Shown here piece by piece: positions 9,544 through 18,844 of a DNA stretch of 64,000 nt. The stretch comes from Stappia sp. ES.058 (GTDB taxonomy: Bacteria > Pseudomonadota > Alphaproteobacteria > Rhizobiales > Stappiaceae), in contig NZ_LT629784.1 in assembly GCF_900105595.1 (NCBI RefSeq), forward strand, positions 1,798,001 through 1,862,000, in the 5' to 3' direction. The position numbers and the translations under genes were made by a program. Numbering within the stretch: the stretch's first letter is position 1; the number at the start of each line of letters is the position of its first letter. The notes beneath the pieces are model-generated. The model ran no database searches and was not told the DNA's origin. It worked only from the letters and a program-made list of their open reading frames with translations.

Positions 9544-10310
9544 CTGGCGACTTTCGCGGACAACCCGCCAAAGCGGCGGTCGCGTGCTGCATAGGCGGCA
9601 AATGCCTGCTCGATCGCCCGTTCGTCGAAATCCGGCCAATGAACATCTGGAAAATAGAATTCCGCGTAGGCCGCCTGCCAGAGAAGGAAGTTGGACAACC
9701 GCTGCTCACCGCTGGTGCGGATGATCAGGTCCGGGTCGGGAAGTTTTGCGGTATCGAGATACTCCGCGATCCGCGCCTCCGTCACATCGTCCGCCTGGAG
9801 TTTGCCGGCTTCGACATCTTCGGCAATGTGCCGGATCGCGCGGGCGATCTCGTTGCGACCGCCATAGTTGAAGGCAACGACGAGTGTCATGCCGGTGTTG
9901 TCACGGGTAAGGGCTTCGCCTTCCTCGATCAGGCCGAGGATCCGGCCATCGAGGCCCTCGCGTTCCCCGATCATCTCGACCCGGACGTTTTGTCGGTGGA
10001 TCTCGGCCAGGTCGCGCCGCACGAACCGCTCCAGCAACCCCATCAGGAACCCCACCTCGGCCGCGGGGCGGTTCCAGTTTTCCGATGAGAAACTGAAAAG
10101 CGTCAGAAACCGCACGCCCCGGTCGGAACAATGCCGGACGACCCTGCGCAAGGCGGTCACGCCCGCACGGTGGCCTTCGGTGCGCGGAAGCCCCCGCTTC
10201 ACGGCCCACCGACCGTTGCCGTCCATGATCACGGCGACGTGCCGCGGAACGTCGACGCGCTCCTCTGCGCTGACCTGCGCGGAAACGTTCAGGCCTGCCG
10301 TCACCGTCAT
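9540..10310 (-). CDS. uppS: Polyprenyl diphosphate synthase UppS (undecaprenyl-PP synthase)
   Basis: 256 residues from the ATG at 10310, preceded by AAAGGGAGC. UppS is a cis-prenyltransferase that builds the C55 lipid carrier for peptidoglycan and surface polysaccharides from FPP and IPP. Motifs: VIMDGNGRWA with the catalytic Asp and EGHRAG near the N-terminus, FSSENWNRP in the middle, and DLIIRTSGEQRLSNFLLWQ plus ELYF-like AEFYF near the C-terminus. It lies between frr and cdsA. Confidence 0.96.
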   Translation of the reverse strand: MTVTAGLNVSAQVSAEERVDVPRHVAVIMDGNGRWAVKRGLPRTEGHRAGVTALRRVVRHCSDRGVRFLTLFSFSSENWNRPAAEVGFLMGLLERFVRRDLAEIHRQNVRVEMIGEREGLDGRILGLIEEGEALTRDNTGMTLVVAFNYGGRNEIARAIRHIAEDVEAGKLQADDVTEARIAEYLDTAKLPDPDLIIRTSGEQRLSNFLLWQAAYAEFYFPDVHWPDFDERAIEQAFAAYAARDRRFGGLSAKVAR

Positions 10311-10350
10311 CCCCTGCTCCCTTTCGTTATGACCGAATCGCAACCTGCAA

Positions 10351-10914
10351 TCAGATCTGGGAGATTTCCTGTTCTTTCTTGGCAAGCATTGCGTCGATAT
10401 CGGTGATCATTCCATCGGTCATTTTCTGCACACGATCAGCCGACACGCGGCTGTCATCCTCACTGAGGCTGCCGTCCTTTTCCAGCTTCTTCAGAGTTTC
10501 CATGCCATCGCGGCGCACATGACGCACGGCGACCTTGGACTGTTCGGCATATTTGTGCGCGACCTTGATCAGATCCTTGCGTCGCTCCTCGTTCAACTCG
10601 GGGATCGGCAGACGCAGGTTCGTGCCATCGACCACGGGATTGAGGCCAAGGTTCGATTCGCGGATAGCGCGCTCGACAGCACCGACCATCGACTTGTCCC
10701 AGACCTGAACCGAAATCATGCGCGGCTCGGGAACGCTTACCGTGGCGACCTGATTGATCGGCATGGGCGATCCGTAGGCCTCCACGGAAATTGCATCCAG
10801 CATGCTGGACGATGCACGACCGGTGCGCAGACCAGCGAGATCGGTCTTGAGGACGGCAATCGCCCCGGTCATCCGACGCTCGAGATCGCCAAAGTCGACA
10901 TCCTGATCCGCCAT
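10351..10914 (-). CDS. frr: Ribosome recycling factor
   Basis: 187 residues from the ATG at 10914, with GAGAGGA about 6 bases upstream. RRF splits post-termination ribosomes together with EF-G. The three-helix bundle shows [12 protein letters not shown] in helix 1 and [11 protein letters not shown] with [12 protein letters not shown] in the C-terminal helices, all family hallmarks. It stops 40 bp before uppS and follows pyrH after 190 bp. Confidence 0.97.
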   Translation of the reverse strand: MADQDVDFGDLERRMTGAIAVLKTDLAGLRTGRASSSMLDAISVEAYGSPMPINQVATVSVPEPRMISVQVWDKSMVGAVERAIRESNLGLNPVVDGTNLRLPIPELNEERRKDLIKVAHKYAEQSKVAVRHVRRDGMETLKKLEKDGSLSEDDSRVSADRVQKMTDGMITDIDAMLAKKEQEISQI

Positions 10915-11105
10915 AGTGTCCTCTCTCATCATTTCACGCGACAGGCTCTGCGCCAGTCAACCAAAAGTCTCGCGTCTTATTTCCATGACACGCGGCGGAA
11001 ACGCAAGCGCTTCCGCACCTTGCCACTGCACGAGACCACAGCGCTAACTTGAAAAAAGGCAAGAGAAACCGCGATACACCGGCTGACTGCGGCGCTTTCC
11101 GGCAA

Positions 11106-11825
11106 TCAATCGGAAATGACGGTATAACGCCCTGCGCCGTTCATGACGTCGACCAATGCACCCGGGGTGCGGATGGAAAACACAATGACGGGAATCGCAT
11201 TGTCCCGGGCAAGAGCGATCGCCGTCGCGTCCATCACCTTAAGATCACGGCCAAGCACCTCGCCAGGCGTCAGGGTCTCGTAGCGCTCGGCGTCCGGAAC
11301 CTTTTTCGGGTCGTCGGAGTAGACACCGTCAACGCTCGTGCCTTTCAGGAAGGCATCACAGCGCATTTCGGCGGCGCGCAAGGCCGCACCGCTGTCGGTC
11401 GTGAAAAACGGATTGCCCGTGCCCCCGGCAAAGACGATCACATCCCCGTCTTCCATGTAGCGCTCGGCGCTGCGTTGGGTGAACGTCTCGCAGATCGAGG
11501 GAACCGGAACGGCTGACAGGACACGCGCCGGCACCCCAAGACGCCGCAGCGCATCGGCAAGCGTGAGTGAATTCATCACCGTCGCCAGCATGCCCATGTG
11601 ATCGCCGGTTACCCGGTTTCCGCCTTTCGCCGCCACGGCGACACCGCGAAAGATATTACCGCCGCCGACAACCACACCGACCTGCGCACCGAGGCTGACG
11701 GCCTCGGCGATCTCCTTGGCGACCCGCCCCACGGTGTCCGGATCGATGCCAAACTCCTGCGAACCCATGAGAGCCTCGCCTGAGAGTTTTACCAGCACAC
11801 GCCGCCAACGAAGTTGTCTCGTCAT
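11106..11825 (-). CDS. pyrH: UMP kinase PyrH
   Basis: 239 residues from the ATG at 11825; an upstream in-frame GTG at 11870 is less likely. PyrH phosphorylates UMP to UDP as a hexamer of the amino-acid-kinase fold. Motifs: VLVKLSGEALMG at the N-terminus, VVVGGGNIFRG for the nucleotide site, NGTGNP-type FAGGTGNPFFTTD and KGTSVDGVYSDDPKK. It follows tsf after a strong terminator, so it may have its own promoter in 11826-11954. Confidence 0.96.
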   Translation of the reverse strand: MTRQLRWRRVLVKLSGEALMGSQEFGIDPDTVGRVAKEIAEAVSLGAQVGVVVGGGNIFRGVAVAAKGGNRVTGDHMGMLATVMNSLTLADALRRLGVPARVLSAVPVPSICETFTQRSAERYMEDGDVIVFAGGTGNPFFTTDSGAALRAAEMRCDAFLKGTSVDGVYSDDPKKVPDAERYETLTPGEVLGRDLKVMDATAIALARDNAIPVIVFSIRTPGALVDVMNGAGRYTVISD

Positions 11826-11914
11826 ATTTGTCTCGCCATTTGCTTTGGCCGTTTTGATTTTGTCCACCACGGCGAAAGCGCCGGTCCCCCTACGGAAGAA
11901 TGGCGATGCCGGAC

Positions 11915-11943
11915 AGAAGAAAGGCGCCGGAATGACCGGCGCC
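11915..11943 (-). terminator. Rho-independent terminator after tsf
   Basis: A perfect 8-bp stem GGCGCCGG/CCGGCGCC with a 5-base loop (11923-11943) is followed on the minus strand by TTTCTTCT. It lies 12 bp past the tsf stop and separates rpsB-tsf from pyrH-frr. Confidence 0.7.
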
Positions 11944-11954
11944 TCTGTCGGGGC

Positions 11955-12878
11955 TTAACTTCCTGCCGCAGCGGCAACTTCCGCTGCGAAATCCGTTTCT
12001 TCCCTTTCGATCCCCTCGCCGAGGGCATAGCGGATGAAACCGGTCAACTTGACCGGGCTGCCGAGATCTTTCGCGAAGGCTTCGATGGCCTGCTCGATCG
12101 TCTTGTCAGGATCAATGACGAAGGACTGCTTTTCCAGCGTCACTTCCTCGTAGAACTTGCGCAAACGACCTTCCACCATCTTCTCGATGATGTTCTCCGG
12201 CTTGCCTGAATCGCGCGCCTGTTCCGAGAAGATCTGGCGCTCACGATCGACAACCTCGGCGTCAAGCGAAGCGACATCAAGCGAAAGCGGATTGGTTGCG
12301 GCTACATGCATCGCGATCTTGCGACCGAACGCATTCACCTGTTCGGCGTCGCCAGTCGATTCCAGCGCGACGAGGACGCCGATCTTGCCCATTCCATCGG
12401 CAATCGCGCCATGGACATAGGTTGCGACCGCGCCATTCTCGACCGAAAGGGCCGCGGCCCGGCGCAGCGACATGTTCTCGCCGATCGTCGCGATCGCTTC
12501 CTTGATCTCGTCGCCAACCGTCTTGTCGCGTCCCGGGAAGGGAGCATCGGCAAGCGCTGCGACATCGCCATTGACGGCAAGTGCGGCCTTGGACGTTCCC
12601 GCGATCAGCGCCTGAAAGGCTTCGTTGCGGGCGACGAAGTCGGTTTCGGAGTTCAACTCGATCACGGCGGCGCGATTGCCATCGGAAGCCACGCCGACAA
12701 GACCTTCAGCCGCAACGCGGCCTGCCTTCTTCGCGGCCTTCGCCAGACCCTTGGTGCGCAGCCAGTCGACAGCCGCGTCCATGTCGCCGTTGTTTTCGGA
12801 AAGGGCTGCCTTGCAGTCCATCATGCCCACGCCGGTTTTTTCGCGGAGCTCTTTCACCATCGCTGCGGTAATGCTCAT
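11955..12878 (-). CDS. tsf: Elongation factor Ts
   Basis: 307 residues. EF-Ts is the guanine nucleotide exchange factor for EF-Tu. The N-terminal UBA-like domain has [20 protein letters not shown], then the TDFVARN motif at the EF-Tu contact in [13 protein letters not shown], and two core subdomains follow. ATG at 12878; it follows rpsB by 127 bp, the universal rpsB-tsf pair. Confidence 0.97.
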   Translation of the reverse strand: MSITAAMVKELREKTGVGMMDCKAALSENNGDMDAAVDWLRTKGLAKAAKKAGRVAAEGLVGVASDGNRAAVIELNSETDFVARNEAFQALIAGTSKAALAVNGDVAALADAPFPGRDKTVGDEIKEAIATIGENMSLRRAAALSVENGAVATYVHGAIADGMGKIGVLVALESTGDAEQVNAFGRKIAMHVAATNPLSLDVASLDAEVVDRERQIFSEQARDSGKPENIIEKMVEGRLRKFYEEVTLEKQSFVIDPDKTIEQAIEAFAKDLGSPVKLTGFIRYALGEGIEREETDFAAEVAAAAGS

Positions 12879-13005
12879 AGATCGCCTCGTTGACGGATGT
12901 TTGCCCCGGCATTCCTAGCCGAGGCCTCACATAAGATTGATGACAGAAACGCTGAAACGTTCCGCCCGGCAGGGCAAAATCCCACCGGGCGTCGAACAGG
13001 TTTCG

Positions 13006-13836
13006 TCAGCCGGCCTGCGCCGGGGTTTCCTCGGCGGGTGCCGATTCGGCCGGAGCCTCTTCGGCAGGCGCCTCGCTCGCAGCTTCGGTTTCCAGCGCCG
13101 GCTCGACCGGGGCTTCTTCGGCAGCTCCGACATCCATGCCCATGCCGCCCTGGGCCCGGGAAATACCGTCGATCGCGGCGCGCGCGATCAGGTCGCAATA
13201 CAGGCTGATGGCACGGCCCGCATCGTCGTTGCCCGGAACCGGGTAGTCGATGCCGACCGGATCGCAATTGCTGTCCACGATGGCGGCAACCGGAATGCCA
13301 AGACGCTTGGCTTCCTGAATGGCGATCGCCTCTCGGTTGGTGTCGATCACGAACAGGAGATCGGGCAGCCCACCCATGTCCTTGATGCCGCCAAGGTTGC
13401 GCTCGAGCTTTTCGCGCTCGCGGTCCATGAAGAGCCGCTCTTTCTTGGTCAGGCCGCTCGGATTGCTGAGCGTCTCTTCGAGCTTGCGCAGGCGCTGGAT
13501 CGACTGGGAGATGGTCTTCCAGTTCGTCAGCATGCCACCGAGCCAGCGAGCATTGACGTGATACTGCGCAGAACGGCGTGCGCCGTCGGCAACCGCTTCC
13601 TGGGCCTGGCGCTTGGTGCCGACGATCAGCACACGACCGCCGGCGGCAACGGTGTCGGATACCGTCTTGAGCGCCTGGTGCAGCAGCGGAACGGTCTGCG
13701 CAAGATCGAGAATGTGAATGTTGTTGCGAACGCCGAAGATGTAATCCCCCATCTTGGGATTCCAACGGTGCTTCTGGTGACCGAAGTGGACACCAGCTTC
13801 CAGCAGCTGACGCATAGAGAATTCGGGCAGGGCCAT
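13006..13836 (-). CDS. rpsB: 30S ribosomal protein S2
   Basis: 276 residues from the ATG at 13836, with AAGGAG upstream. S2 begins with [14 protein letters not shown] and contains [22 protein letters not shown] and the bs1-type [10 protein letters not shown] segments. The last 40 or so residues are an Ala/Glu/Pro-rich low-complexity tail seen in many alphaproteobacterial S2 proteins. First gene of the rpsB-tsf operon. Confidence 0.97.
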   Translation of the reverse strand: MALPEFSMRQLLEAGVHFGHQKHRWNPKMGDYIFGVRNNIHILDLAQTVPLLHQALKTVSDTVAAGGRVLIVGTKRQAQEAVADGARRSAQYHVNARWLGGMLTNWKTISQSIQRLRKLEETLSNPSGLTKKERLFMDREREKLERNLGGIKDMGGLPDLLFVIDTNREAIAIQEAKRLGIPVAAIVDSNCDPVGIDYPVPGNDDAGRAISLYCDLIARAAIDGISRAQGGMGMDVGAAEEAPVEPALETEAASEAPAEEAPAESAPAEETPAQAG

Positions 13837-13956
13837 GGCCGTGCAACTCCTTGATTTTCCGGTTTGACCTCCGCAGGGTGTGGCAGCGCTCATGCGCTTA
13901 CACCGGATGGACCCCGTTCAAGAACGAAAACCGACCCTGCGTGTGGAATGCGCGCG

Positions 13957-13985
13957 TTATAGTCGGCGTCGCCCGGCAATTCAAG
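13957..13985 (-). promoter_or_regulatory. Probable sigma-70 promoter of rpsB-tsf
   Basis: On the minus strand TTGAAT (13980-13985), a 17-base spacer and TATAAC (13957-13962) lie about 120 bp before the rpsB ATG. This leaves a leader of about 115 nucleotides, a plausible site for S2 autoregulation. The promoter is inferred from sequence match only. Confidence 0.6.
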
Positions 13986-14130
13986 CCCGCGCAGGCACCA
14001 ACGACGATTCCATTGCTGTCAAAGGCACAAAACGGGACAATCCGGTAAACCCGCACGCCGCCGGTGATGGCATTGCGTCGGGGCCTCCGATTTCCAGATC
14101 GCCGCAATCGCGGCTTGTGCGGAATGCTTC

Positions 14131-17100
14131 TTAGGCGAGTTGAACCTCGACGACGCCGGGAATCGTCTTCATTGCCCCGGCGATCTGCGGCGACAGCCGG
14201 TACCCGCCCGGCAGCTTGATCTCGACTTCTCTCGCGCCGCCGTCGAGAAGCACGACGACACTGACGTCGCCGTCGCCGCGCTCACCGAGATGGCGATGCA
14301 ACCGTCGGGCAGCATCGGGATGATTGAGGAACACCGTCAGGCTCCGTTGAACCTGCGAGGCGGCGTCCTCGAGCGGCTTGACCGACTGGATCCGCAGGCT
14401 CGGCTCCTCATCGCGCATGTCCGCACCAACGAGCAGCACCACCGATTTTCCAGGCTCCACCACGTCACGATATTGCTGCAGGGATTCGGAAAACAACAAG
14501 GCTTCATACTGCCCCGTCGGATCGGACAGACGCACAATTCCCATACGGTTGCCCGAGCGCGTCCTGCGCTCCTGCCGCCCGAGCACAGTGCCGGCAAGCC
14601 GCCCGGCGGTCGCCCCCTGTTTTACGGCCTGCGCGAAATCCGCCCACATCTGGACACGCATACGCTCCAACAGCGGCATGTAGGAATCGAGCGGATGCGC
14701 CGACAGATAAAAACCGATTGCTGATTGTTCACGCTGCAATCGGTCTTCCGGCATCCAGTCCGCCGCATCAGGAAGATGCACCGCCTCGCCGCCCTCGCTG
14801 CCTCCGAACATGTCGTTCTGCCCGCTCAGCGCCTCTTCATCGGTCCGCTGGGCAACCCCCAGAATCCGGTCGAGTCCGGCAACGAGCCGCGCGCGCGACG
14901 GTTCCAGCGCATCGAATGCGCCGGCGTTGACGAGGCTTTCAAGCGTCCGCTTGTTGAGTTGGCGCGCATTGATGCGTGTCGCGAAATCGCCAACGCTGGC
15001 GAACGGCTTGTCTCCGCGCATCTCGATGATGTGCTCCACCGCCTGCTCGCCGACGCCCTTGATCGCGCCCATTGCGTAACGGATCTTCTCGCCCTCAACC
15101 GAAAAATGCACACCGGAGTGGTTCACCGAAGGTGGCAGAACCTCCACGCCCATGCGTCGTGCCTCGACGCAGAAATCGCTCAGCTTGTCCGTATTTCCCA
15201 GATCGAGCGTCATCGACGCGGCCATGAAGGCGACCGGAAAGTTGGCCTTCAGCCAGCCGGTTTGATAGGAGACCAGTGCATAGGCGGCGGCATGCGACTT
15301 GTTGAAGCCGTAGTTGGCGAATTTCGCCACCAGATCGAAAATCGTTCCGGCCTGCCCCTTGTCGATGCCTCTCTCCACGGCCCCATCGACGAAACGCGCC
15401 CGTTGAACCTCCATCTCGGCGGCAATCTTCTTGCCCATTGCACGGCGAAGAAGGTCGGCTTCGCCAAGCGAATAGCCCGACAGAACCTGGGCGATCTGCA
15501 TCACCTGCTCCTGATAGACGATGATACCATTCGTCTCGATCAGGATCGGCTCCAGCAGCGGGTGAAGGCAATCAGCCTCCTGCTCACCGTGCTTGACTGC
15601 ATTGTAGACCGGGATGTTGTCCATCGGACCCGGGCGATACAGGGCCACAAGCGCGATTATATCCTCGAAACGATCGGGCTTCATGCCGGCGATCGCCCGT
15701 CGCATGCCCTGGCTTTCCAGCTGGAACACGCCGACAGTCTCACCGGCCGCAAGCAGACGGTAGGTCGCGGGGTCGTCCATCGGCAGTGCAGCCATGTCGA
15801 CCGTCACGCCGGTGTCGGCGATCAGCTTTACCGCCGTGTCGATCACCGTGAGCGTCTTCAGGCCGAGAAAGTCGAACTTGACCAAGCCCGCCTGCTCCAC
15901 CCACTTCATGTTGAACTGCGCGACCGGCATGTCGGAGCGCGGATCACGGTAGAGCGGAACGAGTTGCTCCAGCGGCCGGTCGCCGATCACCACACCGGCC
16001 GCATGGGTCGAGGCGTGCCGGTAAAGACCCTCAAGCTTTTGAGACATCGCCAGCAACCGCGCGACGATCTCCTCGTCGCGCTGCGCTTCCTGCAGGCGCG
16101 GCTCGTCGCGGATTGCCTGTTCGAGCGTCACCTGCTGACCCGGCGTTGCCGGAACCATTTTGGAGAGCCGGTCGACCTGCCCGTAGGGCATCTGCAACAC
16201 ACGGCCGACGTCGCGCAATACCGCACGCGCCTGCAACGTTCCGAAGGTGATGATCTGCGCCACCTGCGCCCGACCATATTTCTCCTGAACGTAGCGAATG
16301 ACCTCCTCGCGCCGGTTCTGGCAAAAGTCGATGTCGAAATCCGGCATCGACACACGCTCGGGATTGAGAAATCGCTCGAACAGAAGCGCATAACGCATTG
16401 GGTCCAGGTCGGTAATGGTCAATGACCATGCAACAAGTGACCCCGCACCCGAGCCACGACCCGGCCCGACCGGAATGTCATGCGCCTTCGCCCACTTGAT
16501 AAAATCGGCAACGATCAGGAAGTAGCCCGGAAACTGCATCCGCTCGATGATGCCAAGCTCGTAGTCGAGACGGGACCAGTAATCCTCGTCCGACACATTC
16601 GGTGCCAAACCGTGCGCCGCAAGCCGCGCGGAAAGCCCCTCCTTCGCCTGCCGGCGCAATTCCTCGACCTCGGCGATAAAAGCGGCTTCCGGATCGTCGG
16701 ACGCGCCCGCGAACTGAGGCAGGATCGGTGCATGCTTGAGCGGCCTGGCATGGCAACGGCGCGCGATCTCGACCGTATTCGCGGTGGCCTCCGGCAGATC
16801 GGTGAAAAGTTCGAGCATCTCTGCGCGCGTCTTGAAGCAATGCTCCGGCGTGAGCCTGCGCCGGTCATCCTCGACGAGCACCCGCCCCTCGGAAATGCAG
16901 ATCAGCGCATCATGCGCCTCATAGTCGTCACGATGGGCGAAAAACGGCTCATTGGTCGCCACGAGCGGAACTGCGAGCTCATAGGCGAGCGCGACCATAG
17001 CCGGTTCCGTCGCGATTTCCTCCGGCATGTCATGGCGTTGGATCTCGACATAGAGCCGGTCCGCGAAACCTGCCTTCAGCGTTTCGAGCCGCACACGCGC

Positions 17101-17571
17101 CTTGTCGCCTTCGCCGGCGAGGAAAGCCTGACCGAGAGGGCCTGCCACGCCGCCGGTCATCAGGATCACCCCCTGGGCATGCTCTACCAGACGCGCCGCC
17201 GTGATATGCGACTGAATGGACGGATCCGTGTCCAGATAGGCGCGACTGACGATGTCCATCAGGTTGGCGTAGCCTGCCTCGTCCGCCGCAATGAGCACGA
17301 CATCGCTTAAATGAACGGTCTCCCGCCCTTTCTTGACACCGCCATCCTGAAAGTCGACGGGGATCTGAACGCCGACGATCGGCTGAACTCCGGCTCCCCA
17401 AGCTTTTTCCGAAAACTCCAGTGCCCCAAACAGATTGGCCGTGTCCGTGATCGCGATTGCCGGTTGATCGTCCGCCCGGGCAAGATCGATAAGCCTGCCG
17501 ACAGGCAAGGCCCCCTCAAGCAGGGAAAAAGCCGAGTGAACTCTCAAATGAACGAAACCGACGGCGGACAT
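14131..17571 (-). CDS. dnaE: DNA polymerase III subunit alpha DnaE
   Basis: 1146 residues, the length of replicative DnaE1. It synthesises the chromosome as the catalytic subunit of Pol III. Domains: N-terminal PHP domain (starting FVHLRVHSAFSLLEGALPVG), palm/polymerase core with the catalytic DFDIDF motif and GPGRGSGAGSL, tau/beta-binding region, helix-hairpin-helix and C-terminal OB fold (RLAGTVLGRQERRTRSGNRMG). The ATG at 17571 has AAGAGGG upstream. It stands downstream of lolD, with the small SOS-type gene at 17768-17884 in between and no obvious terminator separating them. Confidence 0.97.
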   Translation of the reverse strand: MSAVGFVHLRVHSAFSLLEGALPVGRLIDLARADDQPAIAITDTANLFGALEFSEKAWGAGVQPIVGVQIPVDFQDGGVKKGRETVHLSDVVLIAADEAGYANLMDIVSRAYLDTDPSIQSHITAARLVEHAQGVILMTGGVAGPLGQAFLAGEGDKARVRLETLKAGFADRLYVEIQRHDMPEEIATEPAMVALAYELAVPLVATNEPFFAHRDDYEAHDALICISEGRVLVEDDRRRLTPEHCFKTRAEMLELFTDLPEATANTVEIARRCHARPLKHAPILPQFAGASDDPEAAFIAEVEELRRQAKEGLSARLAAHGLAPNVSDEDYWSRLDYELGIIERMQFPGYFLIVADFIKWAKAHDIPVGPGRGSGAGSLVAWSLTITDLDPMRYALLFERFLNPERVSMPDFDIDFCQNRREEVIRYVQEKYGRAQVAQIITFGTLQARAVLRDVGRVLQMPYGQVDRLSKMVPATPGQQVTLEQAIRDEPRLQEAQRDEEIVARLLAMSQKLEGLYRHASTHAAGVVIGDRPLEQLVPLYRDPRSDMPVAQFNMKWVEQAGLVKFDFLGLKTLTVIDTAVKLIADTGVTVDMAALPMDDPATYRLLAAGETVGVFQLESQGMRRAIAGMKPDRFEDIIALVALYRPGPMDNIPVYNAVKHGEQEADCLHPLLEPILIETNGIIVYQEQVMQIAQVLSGYSLGEADLLRRAMGKKIAAEMEVQRARFVDGAVERGIDKGQAGTIFDLVAKFANYGFNKSHAAAYALVSYQTGWLKANFPVAFMAASMTLDLGNTDKLSDFCVEARRMGVEVLPPSVNHSGVHFSVEGEKIRYAMGAIKGVGEQAVEHIIEMRGDKPFASVGDFATRINARQLNKRTLESLVNAGAFDALEPSRARLVAGLDRILGVAQRTDEEALSGQNDMFGGSEGGEAVHLPDAADWMPEDRLQREQSAIGFYLSAHPLDSYMPLLERMRVQMWADFAQAVKQGATAGRLAGTVLGRQERRTRSGNRMGIVRLSDPTGQYEALLFSESLQQYRDVVEPGKSVVLLVGADMRDEEPSLRIQSVKPLEDAASQVQRSLTVFLNHPDAARRLHRHLGERGDGDVSVVVLLDGGAREVEIKLPGGYRLSPQIAGAMKTIPGVVEVQLA

Positions 17572-17767
17572 GGACCCTCTTCACCCCCTCGCTCACCAAC
17601 CAACGCAACATGCGCCGGCCCCGGAGTTGGAAGACTGAGGAAGTGTCGGCCCTGAGCACCGCCTTGTCGAGACCGGCGGCACCGCCCTCCCCAGAAAGCG
17701 CTGACCGCTCCACAACACAGACGCTCAACCGCGCACACGCCACCCGGTCTGCGACCCAAGGCCGACC

Positions 17768-17884
17768 TCAAACCCGCGCAAGCTCCACCAGAACATCGCT
17801 CCAGATCAGCATCGCCGCGCCCAGCAGCACCAGCGATCCGAGCCCCGCCAGGTCCTGAAGTGTTTCCCGAAAATCGTCGAGCAT
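17768..17884 (-). CDS. Putative SOS-induced small inner-membrane peptide (38 aa)
   Basis: A 38-codon gene, ATG at 17884 and TGA at 17768, between lolD and dnaE. A strong ribosome site GGGAGGG sits 5 bases before the ATG. The peptide has an acidic amphipathic start (MLDDFRETLQDL) and one hydrophobic helix (LGSLVLLGAAMLIW), then a short acidic-ended tail; most codons end in G or C, as in neighbouring genes. A near-consensus promoter containing a LexA box lies 37-65 bp upstream. By size, membrane helix and LexA control it resembles in type the Caulobacter division inhibitor SidA, a 29-residue membrane peptide, but I see no basis to claim homology. Function as a division or growth checkpoint peptide is inference; the gene itself is well supported by promoter, ribosome site and frame. 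Confidence 0.65.
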   Translation of the reverse strand: MLDDFRETLQDLAGLGSLVLLGAAMLIWSDVLVELARV

Positions 17885-17920
17885 GGTGCCCTCCCGCGTC
17901 TCAAACCCTCGATAATCCCT

Positions 17921-17949
17921 ATTATGTTCCTGTTTTGTTCTTTTTACAA
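17921..17949 (-). promoter_or_regulatory. Promoter of the 38-codon gene
   Basis: On the minus strand TTGTAA (17944-17949) is followed by a 17-base spacer and CATAAT (17921-17926). The expected transcript start is near 17914, giving a leader of about 30 nucleotides to the ATG at 17884. The LexA box at 17926-17940 fills the spacer, the usual arrangement for a tightly repressed SOS promoter. Confidence 0.7.
17926..17940 (-). promoter_or_regulatory. LexA operator (alphaproteobacterial SOS box)
   Basis: The sequence is GTTC-CTGTTTT-GTTC, an exact match to the GTTC-N7-GTTC direct repeat known as the LexA site of Alphaproteobacteria (on the minus strand GAAC-N7-GAAC). It lies between the -35 and -10 elements of the promoter for the 38-codon gene, so bound LexA would block RNA polymerase. 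Confidence 0.75.
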
Positions 17950-18127
17950 GGCCCGATAGATCGTCCCGGCTTTTATGGTTTCCATCTCGTAAACAGGACC
18001 GGAAGGCGGGCCGACCGGCTGCGCCCTGGCTGGTGAGTTCATGGCCCCGGGGAACGAAGGTGTTGTCTGGCTTCCGCCTGCCGCCAACGCAATGCGGAGA
18101 ACCGATCCAGATGCCGGTATCCGACGG

Positions 18128-18844
18128 CTAGACTTCCACGATCTGTCGGTCGCGAAGGGTGATCCGGCGATCCATCCGCGATGCGAGTTCCATATTGTGC
18201 GTTGCGATCAAGGCCGCCAGGCCGGACGCGCGCACAAGCGCAACGAGGGCATCGAACACATAAGCCGCTGTAACCGGATCGAGGTTCCCGGTCGGCTCAT
18301 CTGCAAGCAGAACACGCGGCGCATTGGCAACGGCACGCGCGATTGCCACCCGCTGCTGCTCGCCGCCGGAGAGTTCGGACGGCCGGTGATCGGCCCGGGG
18401 GCCCAACCTCATGTAGTCCAGCAACTGGCTTGCGCGCTCGCGGGCCTCGCGCTTGTCGAGTCCGCGGATCAACTGCGGCATCATCAGGTTTTCAAGCGCC
18501 GTAAACTCCGGAAGCAAGTGATGGAACTGGTAGACGAACCCAAGACTGAGCCGGCGCATGCGCGTGCGCTCGGCATCGGCCAACCCTTCGCAGGCAACAC
18601 CGCCGATCAGCACTTCGCCGCTGTCGGGGCGCTCAAGCAGGCCGGCGATATGCAGCAGCGTGGACTTGCCGGCTCCCGACGGGGCGACCAGCGCGACGAC
18701 CTCGCCGGAATTCAGCGCGAGATTGGCATCGCGCAGGATTTCCAGTTGACCCTCGCCCTCGCGAAAACTCCGGCAAACCCCGGATAAAACCAGCGGCAGC
18801 GCGTTCACGCGCTCTTCTTGCAAATGCTCGGTGTCCATCGTCAT
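18128..18844 (-). CDS. lolD: Lipoprotein-releasing ABC transporter ATP-binding protein LolD
   Basis: 238 residues. LolD is the ATPase of the LolCDE complex that extracts lipoproteins from the inner membrane for delivery to the outer membrane. Walker A is APSGAGKST at residues 54-62, with Ala replacing the usual first Gly, a variation I believe is common in alphaproteobacterial LolD. The signature motif LSGGEQQR, Walker [13 protein letters not shown] and switch His (ATHN) are all present. The ATG overlaps the lolC stop (ATGA). Confidence 0.95.
   Translation of the reverse strand: MTMDTEHLQEERVNALPLVLSGVCRSFREGEGQLEILRDANLALNSGEVVALVAPSGAGKSTLLHIAGLLERPDSGEVLIGGVACEGLADAERTRMRRLSLGFVYQFHHLLPEFTALENLMMPQLIRGLDKREARERASQLLDYMRLGPRADHRPSELSGGEQQRVAIARAVANAPRVLLADEPTGNLDPVTAAYVFDALVALVRASGLAALIATHNMELASRMDRRITLRDRQIVEV

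Noticed and set aside
12960..12995. Hairpin CGCCCGG..CCGGGCG between rpsB and tsf as a terminator
   Set aside because: No T-run follows on the minus strand and the two genes are normally co-transcribed.
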